Assembly (NCBI GenBank): GCA_003952965.2
Contig: CM025855.1
Span: 524,840 to 588,839 of the forward strand
DNA: 64,000 nt
Direction: 5' to 3'
From: Morella rubra
Lineage: Eukaryota > Streptophyta > Magnoliopsida > Fagales > Myricaceae
The notes under the pieces are model-generated. The model was not told where the DNA came from and did no database searches. It worked only from the letters and a program-made list of their open reading frames with translations. Below, one piece after another: positions 56,718-64,000 of this stretch. A program made the translations under genes and the position numbers. The stretch's first letter is position 1. Every line of letters starts with the position of its first letter.

Positions 56718-58990
56718 ATGCTTACAGTGACATACTCTCTGCCAATCGTTATCAAAAGATTGGAATCAAACAACATTTCCAGGAGCACAAGTAGTGTCGT
56801 GGTAAGCATCTCATGTTTCTTAATATGGCAATCTTTTAGGGATGGTAATGGAACCTTGAATGGTTCGATTTTTGCTAATTCAAAAATATTTCCCAATTGA
56901 GCACGTCTGGATCCTTACTCCGATTATCTTTTCTTCACCTGCTAATGTAAAAAAATAAAATTCAGGTATGTGCTGCAAAAGGCCCAAGACCGAGATATCC
57001 TCGAGTATGGAAAACAAGAACGAGAATTGGAACCATTTCCAAGTCAGCAAAGCTTATTGATTGTGTATGTTTGCCATTTGTTTCCTCATGTTCTGTTATC
57101 TTAATTTTTGTTTTCACAGTAAATATGAGGATGTCCCAACTTATACAAACATGAGTTTGCCACTTGATATTGTGGATGTTTAAACAATCCACAGGAATTG
57201 AAAAAAATTTGGATAACGCTTTATGGCCAAAATTAATTTATTACATTTTAGTGTCTTCAGATAATTATTTTGGGGCTCTGCTTTTTCTAGATTATGAAAT
57301 TGTCGCATGTCAAAGAGGAAGTTTATGGGGCTCTTGATTCATTCATTGCCTGGGAATTAGAGTTCCCTTTAGTTACAGTTAAAAAGGCATTGAAGACTCT
57401 TGAGAATCACGGAGAATGGAGGAGAATAATTCAGGTACCATTGGTTCTGTGAACTTCCTTTCTCCCCTTCATTAATTGTTTCCAAAAATCAAATCGAGGA
57501 AATTATATACGGATTGTAGGTGACAAAGTGGATGTTAAGCAAAGGTCAAGGAAGAACAATGGGGAGCTATTTCACGTTGCTGAATGCCTTATCAGAAGAT
57601 GGGAGACTTGATGAAGCTGAGGAGCTTTGGACAAAATTATTTAGACAACACTTGGAAAGCACACCTCGTGTTTTCTTTGATAAGATGGTATCTATTTACT
57701 ATAAAAGGGGCATGCATGAGAAGATCTTTGAGGTATTTCTATGTTATCTCTAGTTAATATCAGTTTTTTCTATATGGTGCGGCTTCATATGCTCCTACAT
57801 GTTACATAGTAAACTTCAGATTACATTCTTTCTCCTGGTGCCAGCGCATACTTCATAGTTGTGAAGTTTGTGACTTGTGCCTTAAAGATTTTGACAGTGT
57901 GAGCGCTGATTGAGAATTACCGGATCATATGATGATCAGAGCCAATCCCACGAGGCCTGTCTTCTAAATTATGTCAAATCTGAATTGAACATATTGAATG
58001 ACACCTTGTATCAGGCCAAGAAAGACTTTGTAGATATGGTCTCTGAGTTGAGGTGCTACCACGGATCGCAGCCCAGAAATCCCTAACTGTAGCAACTTAG
58101 GGTCCACACCTTTTCCTTTTTCTAGGTGTGGATTCTTGGGCAAACCCCATGAAAAGAAAGATAGGAAATAGCTTATGTCTTTGATCAGTACCTCATGTTC
58201 ATTTAACCTGGTAGTCCATTGATGCTGTGATCTTAGAAAAGGAACTATTAACCTGTGTTTTATTCTTCTTCTTTTCCCTTTTACTCCCTATATAGAGGTA
58301 TTCAATTGCATAGTCTGACATTTTAGATAATTAGCCATTAACAATTTAACTGTTGGCACATCTGAAAGTTATGAGAGTGATATACCTATGTATCTTCACT
58401 GGATTTATCAAAACTGGTGCATCTTCTTGAGATTCGGAGTTTCAGAAAACTATCTTTTTTCTCTCTAGTGGTTTGTATGTTGGATGCTCTAAATCCAGGA
58501 ATTTTAACTTGAATGTATTCCCTCACAGATATTTGCTGACATGGAAGAGCTTGGTATCCGACCAAATGTTTCCATTGTTTCAATGGTTGGTAATGTCTTC
58601 AAAGAGCTGGGAATGATGGACAAATATCACAAATTGAAGAAAAAATATCCACCTCCAAGATGGGAATATCGATACATCAAAGGAAAACGTGTTAAAATTC
58701 GAGCTAAGGATCTGGAAGAATTTGATAGTTCTAATAAAGATGCAAGGAAGCATGCGACAACTGACCAAACTTCAAATGATATGAACGAGGAAGCTGAAAC
58801 AAGTTCGGATGAACTTGAGATTGAAGCTAATGATTCTAGCGGCGATGTAGAGGAAGCTGCCGAGACTTCAAATAGATTCTATGAGGAAGCCGAAACAAGT
58901 TCTGATGACCTGAAAAGTGAAGTTAACATTGAGGCTGAAATCGTAACATCAATTGAGTGTAATCTGCAAGATATTGTGGACGCGCATTGA
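56718..58990 (+). CDS. PPR protein, At4g18975-like, predicted plastid or mitochondrial
   Basis: Predicted 333 residues from five exons: 56718-56801, 56966-57064, 57291-57434, 57520-57732, 58529-58990, all in phase. After a short N-terminus the family blocks follow: '[18 protein letters not shown]', '[20 protein letters not shown]', '[20 protein letters not shown]', '[18 protein letters not shown]', '[20 protein letters not shown]', '[20 protein letters not shown]'. The helical pairs are P-type pentatricopeptide repeats, which normally bind organellar RNA. The C-terminal ~90 residues are acidic with repeated 'EEAETSSD' blocks and look disordered; this tail is longer than I recall for Arabidopsis. 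The ATG directly follows a likely acceptor ('tgctag'), so an upstream leader exon is probable. The 796-base last intron holds no gene. Confidence 0.87.
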
Positions 58991-59914
58991 GCATATGCTG
59001 CCTGAACTTCCTGGATGGTTACCATCGTGAAGACAAAAGCCTGTAGTCTCCATCCCTTTGGGTGAACTCTCTTGGAATTTTCTAAACGCATAGGAGCTGG
59101 GAATTCTTTCAAATTCTTCCCCTCCTTCTTCGCCTTTATCATTGGGTGTAAATTCAATATCGATCTCTGAAAATAACTTGAAGAAATAAATTATTTGTGA
59201 GATATTTGTTGCACAAATTTTATGCGCATTCGTTGTATTCATGAACTGGACGTCTAAACATCTTGATACTTGAACTTCATTTTTACTAAACAAATAAACT
59301 GAAAAGTACAGACTGGGACAATATGCTTTTTAGGGCAAAACTCGGAGAGTAATAGGATCCTTGCCCATCCAATAAAAAAAAAAGACTGAAACAAATAAAA
59401 AACAGGTTCTTTTATGTGGGTCACTGAGGTCTCTGTAAGCTCCAAATGACAAGGGTAACTAACAATTGGGTCCCAAATGTAAGCGCAAAACAGAGGCCAA
59501 TAAATTTGACCTCGCTGATTAGCCAAAAAAAATTTTGACACCGCATTTTCTTTCCTTCTGCCTGGGAAGATAACATATAGGCTACGGTTGGATACTTTTC
59601 AAAACGTTTTCAAAAATTTATAACAGTTATTTTTTTTTTATCGATTTTAATATTTTTTTATTAATCTCGATATCTTTTTATAAATTTTAACAATTTTTAA
59701 TACACGTTTTTACCGATTCTAATTGAATTTACACGACTTTTAAAAAAATACAAATACAAACAACTGTCGTAAGTTCCTCAGTCAGAATTCCGTGCTGTAA
59801 GCACAAAACGGCAATTCACACCAGCCATCCACTCCGTTCTGCCCTGCAACAAATTCCCATTATGGAAGATCTCATTGTAAACTAATTTCTCCGTCTGTCT
59901 TGTTCTCTGTAGCT
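58991..59914. other. Spacer between the PPR and Tic22-like genes
   Basis: PPR 3' UTR followed by an AT-rich block at 59585-59760 ('acggttggatacttttcaaa' near its left edge) that may be a worn MITE. 59820-59914 is the leader of the next gene. No other gene is seen. Confidence 0.5.
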
Positions 59915-62900
59915 ATGTCTCACAGTAAGTCCCACAGAAACCCGCTCGTGCCCATGGCGTTCCCTGCCGAGCCCGTCTCCCACTTCCTCCAATCCGCCAC
60001 TTCCAATCTCCTCCCTCTCTTCAATCCCCCCAAAACGACGTCGCTGTCTCCCCCTCAAGCCGCACCACCCTCTAAAATCTGCTTCCCACTCCTCCTCCCC
60101 TCTAATTCACCCTTCGACTTCACTGGGCCCGACTCCATCTCCACCACCAACAGTGGCGTCCCATCGTCGTCCGAGACAAACTCCTCCTCCGCGTTCCCAT
60201 CGACTGTCAGGATTGCCGGGCTGAACTCCAGCGGCAGGGGCGGTGGGCCCGCCTTCGTGGGCCAGGTCTTCAGTATGTGCGACCTTTCCGGGACCGGTCT
60301 CATGGCCGTCTCCACCCACTTCGACATTCCCTTCCTCTCCAAAAGGTGCACCATTTTTAAAAGTTTTAAATACTCAACTGGGGATTTCTGCAATATGGCA
60401 AAATTTCCTTGGACACTAATTTCTTTGACCAGAAATTTGAAAAATAATTATTTGAGTTGAATCTCTTTTGGTTTGTAGAACACCTGATTGGCTTAAGAAG
60501 ATTTTTGCAACAATAAATAAGAGCGAAAGAAATGGCCCTGTATTCCGCTTCTTCATGGATTTAGGTGATGCTGGTACGTTTTGGTAGTAGGGATCTGTTG
60601 TCCTTATCATAAAGTACGATTAGAAAATTTTCTACTTGAGATTACTTGAATACTGACTCGTAATGTTGCAGTGGCATATGTTAAACGATTGAATATCCCA
60701 AGTGGCGTGGTGGGTGCCTGTCGTCTTGATTTAGCATACGAGCATTTCAAGGTATTGCTCTTGCTTGAATGTCGGGGATGTTTAGATCGTGTGGAAAATA
60801 AATACCTTGTGAGGTTCTACTTGGTCTTAACATTCTGGGAGCATCTCATCCCTGGTTGGGTTATATTTCACATGCTTGAAGCCTTTTATCTATAAAGTTT
60901 TGTGTGGCTATAGCTAACCTTAGATACATGAAGAAACCTTAATCCTATAATACACATGAAAGCAAGGAACGACCTTTTCATAAACGAGCTCTGTTGAAGC
61001 TTTGTTCAGATGTTCAATTAATGATGGTGGATGTTTTTTGGGAAAGCTAAATCCCAAATGCCAGGCAATAGAAGATTTTGTGATCGTTTCTGCATTTCTC
61101 TGAATGCAAAAAAGCTGTGTGGGGTCTAAGTTTGGTATAAAATGTCATGCATCAGTGGTGAATTTGAAGCAAGTGATAGTTTCAAGTTGTTTAGTACTAG
61201 TTTGCAAGAGGTGTGGAAACCTAGTTCAGGAGATTCAGAGACAGAATTTCAAGAAATGATAGACTATGGAGTTAATGCATCTACTAGAGGTTAGAAACAT
61301 GATACAAGTTACTCTATGTTTTGTGGTTGTTTTTACATTTCAAATATATTACTATGTTTGCTTTGAGGGAGTAATATGGGGTGCATTGGATGTGCTATAA
61401 GGACGGGTAGAATGCTAGAAAGGATGCTCATTGAGGAGGTTAAACGCATATCTTTGGACAGAGAGCATATACTTGAGTTTATCAGAAGCTTGGAGTTATA
61501 CTAATGTTGCCGACTCAAATAGTTGGACATAGGCATTGTAGTTCTGAATGAGCTCTTTGTGTTATTTTAAATTTGTGAAATAGTCTGTAGTATGCTTGCA
61601 CATGGTTCATATCTACAATACGGCAAGAAATGGATTCAATTTTTAACGTAGTTTCCTAAAAGTATGTTCTTGTGTTGAAATCATTCTGTGGTCTTCTTCC
61701 AGATTAGTTTTTAAATTGGCCATTATTTGTGATTCAGGAAAAACCTCATTTGTTCCAGTTTGTTCCAAATGAAAAACAGGTATGAAAAGGAGTTCATGTG
61801 TTGTTATCCATTGGGATTTAGCATTTTTTTTTTATACTTTACTATCCCTGCAGGTCAAGGCTGCCAACAAGCTTCTGAAGACAATCCCACGGAATGGGGG
61901 AAGCAAAAAGGTTGATGGTGTTCCAGTTTTTAGTGCTCAAAACTTGGACATTGCCATAGCAACTACAGATGGGATTAAGTGGTGAGTTCTGCCATGTTGT
62001 GCTTGTTTGTAGCTTAGGACTTTATTTTTGGACCCCCCCGGGGGAGGGGGAGGGGGGGGGGGGGGGGGGGGGAGTGATTATTTCTTGTTCATGGCATATT
62101 GTTGTGTGATGAAGGTGAATCTTTAGTTTTGGTTCCATCTTAGTTTGCTATCCGCCCTTGTATTCTAGGTATGTTAGCCCGGTCTTGGTGGAAAAGGAAA
62201 TGCTGATTTGTTTGCTCTTTTCTGTCTTCTAGCCTTTGTCAAATAGTTACTTATTTCGTATTGAAGGCTGGCTTCTTATTCTATTTTTATTCCAATAAGC
62301 TCTTCTAAGATATATAACATTGGACATTGTAATTTTTCTTTCTGTGAGACTATAGTTTGAATCTTTGATGCTCACATTGTTACTGGTACTTCCATCAGGT
62401 ATACTCCGTACTTCTTTGATAAAAACGTGCTTGATAACATTCTTGAAGAATCTGTTGACCAACATTTCCAGTCTTTAATTCAAACTCGGCACATGCAACG
62501 CCGACGGGATGTTGTTGATGACAACTTGACTGCAGAAGTAATTGAAGAGATTGGTGATAGCCTATGGGAGCCTCCAGAGGTATGAAATCCATCGCTCTGT
62601 CATTAATTCTTGGAGAGGTATCAAACTTCAAAAACCCAGGAGTGTTAGCATATTAGATGGGTGGATCAGAGATCTTGTATCCATTCTATAACGCTTTTGC
62701 TTCAGAGCTTGGTGACTCACGGCAATTGGCAGTAAACTGTTTTTAGAAGCGGTATTAGTTTTGTTTGCCAGTTCATATTGGGTTCTGTGCTCTCAAGACA
62801 TGCTTGCCAGCAGTAATCATCACTCTGGAATAGAATTGAATGTAATGAAGAAGATATAGAGCAAAGAAATAGGAAGAGAAGTAAGAAACAACAAAGTTGA

Positions 62901-63150
62901 ACAACAAATCAGCTACGCCAAGGATGTAAAGCTTGAACTCATGTTTTGTCTTGATTGCAACATCTCGACAGGTTCAAGAACTAATGGATGAGATGGGAAA
63001 TTCTGGAATACCTTTTAGTGTTATTTCAAAGGCAGCTGAAATGCAGCTCCTTTATGCAGTCGACAGAGTGATCCTTGGTAACAGGTGGTTGCGGAAAGCC
63101 ACAGGGATACAACCAAAGTTTCCTTATATGGTTGACTCATTTGAGAAAAG
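59915..63150 (+). CDS. Tic22-like family protein (At5g62650 type), 3' end beyond the window
   Basis: Seven exons so far: 59915-60345, 60479-60573, 60672-60751, 61738-61779, 61854-61981, 62399-62579, 62972-63150, encoding 378 codons plus 2 bases. Tic22 proteins sit in the chloroplast intermembrane space and help precursors cross from the TOC to the TIC complex; this subfamily is less studied. Exon 1 is Ser/Pro-rich (MSHSKSHRNPLVPMAFP) with 'VGQVFSMCDLSGTGLMAVS'. Then 'KRTPDWLKKIFATINKSERN', 'GPVFRFFMDLGDAVAYVKRL', 'GVPVFSAQNLDIAI', 'KWYTPYFFDKNVLDNILEE', 'PYMVDSFEKR'. The last exon seen ends in phase 2 with a GT donor. An acceptor at about 63980 ('gttcacagaaagactcaag') could begin the next exon but is unproven. 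Confidence 0.87.
62036..62072. repeat. G-rich tract with 21-base G homopolymer in intron 5
   Basis: 'gggggaggggga' is followed by about 21 G, preceded by 'acccccccg' a few bases upstream. It may form a G-quadruplex or a C-G hairpin. It lies 55 bases after the exon 5 donor of the Tic22-like gene. Confidence 0.9.
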
Positions 63151-64000
63151 GTATGTCTACGGCAAATCAGTTGATGAAAAAAGTTTATGGCATGGTTTGC
63201 CTTTTCCCTCATATACAAAGTTTCAATGATGGAAACTGGAAACTCTATGTAAACCATCCAGAATTGACCACTTGATATGACGTTCCAGTAGTTTCTGAAT
63301 TCTAATTTTTGACTGACTAGATAACCTAGGCATTTCTTTGTTGTGTCCTTTAATGTGCTTAAGAAGATGCTGTATCTTCTGGCATCAGAATCCACTTTCA
63401 AGAACTTCCTTCTCTAGTTCAGTTATTGCCAAAGAAAACTTGAAGTATACACTCTAGTGCAGAAAACAAAGATGACTGCATACCTAGACTTGGAAAATAA
63501 AGTATGGTCACAGATAAAAGAATCCGGTAGTGAAGGGTGATGCCTCATGTGACAGATGTTCACTTGGTCTTTATCAAGAAATAGCTTTCTCTCGCTGTTC
63601 CAAGGTCAAAAGGTTTTTTTTTTTTTTTTTTAGGGTAACTAAGGTCAAAGGCTGAAACTGAGTAACTGACAACTTCTAGGTTTTGCGTCTTACAATTATT
63701 GATGTAAAAGTTTGTTTTTACTTCCATTATCTTTCCCAAGGATACATTTGGGAAGGAACCACGGTGTTGTTAGTTTGCTGTAGTATACAAAAACCACACA
63801 AACTGGGAAAGAACGGTATGGTATTTGGAACATTATAGCAAGACTCTTGATGGTCTGGCCTCTTGCAAATTAGAGTCACTGTTCCACCCCTCATGTCGAG
63901 GTCTTCTTTGCTTGTATCCAGTGGATGAGAGCATGGATTTGTGTGACCTGTTTGATTTGATTTGGGTACCATGTTCACAGAAAGACTCAAGCTAAGATAT
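63151..64000 (+). other. Intron 7 of the Tic22-like gene
   Basis: Follows the donor at 63151. Contains a poly-T run (63615-63632) and no recognised gene. Likely continues to about 63980 or past the window edge. Confidence 0.5.

Overview
The window is nuclear DNA of a flowering plant, most likely a eudicot and probably a woody rosid. The genes have many short exons with GT-AG introns, the spacers are AT-rich, transposons and gene fragments are abundant, and every intact gene matches a plant family. From memory, Arabidopsis has a DUF21/CBS gene, PrimPol and SARD4 as neighbours (At5g52790, At5g52800, At5g52810). The same three occur here in the same order, which supports the annotation. All splice junctions were deduced by eye from reading frame, GT-AG borders and known family sequences. 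No alignment or database search was run.

Layout. 1-5230: 3' part of a hAT transposon with a tandem-repeat leader and a frame-broken transposase. 5273-6439: a long-TIR element. 7131-17647 (-): two tandem DUF21/CBS (CNNM-like) membrane protein genes with the same 12-exon structure. 17.6-20.0 kb: spacer with a Copia stub and a second member of the long-TIR family. 20027-26276 (+): PrimPol, 14 exons, with a plastid 16S rRNA fragment in intron 10. 27.3-48.3 kb: a roughly 21 kb island of mobile elements and broken genes. It contains an AINTEGUMENTA-like (AP2) pseudogene; a 7.0 kb MULE with ~225 bp inverted repeats that holds a FAR1-type transposase between an oxidosqualene cyclase fragment and a PLAC8-like fragment; an SDR108E (CCR/DFR-like) pseudogene lacking its catalytic exon plus a second exon-1 copy; a stray copy of part of a gene 11 kb away; an EIX-type receptor-like protein pseudogene; a CIPK fragment beside a MULE-like end; a retroposon with an 18 bp target duplication; and NPF and DUF538 pseudogenes. 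48723-49775 (+): intact SARD4. 50509-55459 (-): an acidic At3g49140-like protein, 11 exons. 55735-56195: duplicated first exon of the Tic22-like gene. 56718-58990 (+): PPR protein of the At4g18975 type. 59915 to beyond the window (+): Tic22-like protein.

The intact genes do not form one pathway. SARD4 makes the immune signal pipecolate, PrimPol acts in replication restart and damage tolerance, DUF21/CBS proteins are probable Mg2+ transporters, and the Tic22-like and PPR proteins are probably organellar. The most unusual feature is the PrimPol-SARD4 interval. At least two, and possibly three, MULE-type units there carry fragments of unrelated host genes (AP2, triterpene synthase, PLAC8, protein kinase), apparently nested in one another.
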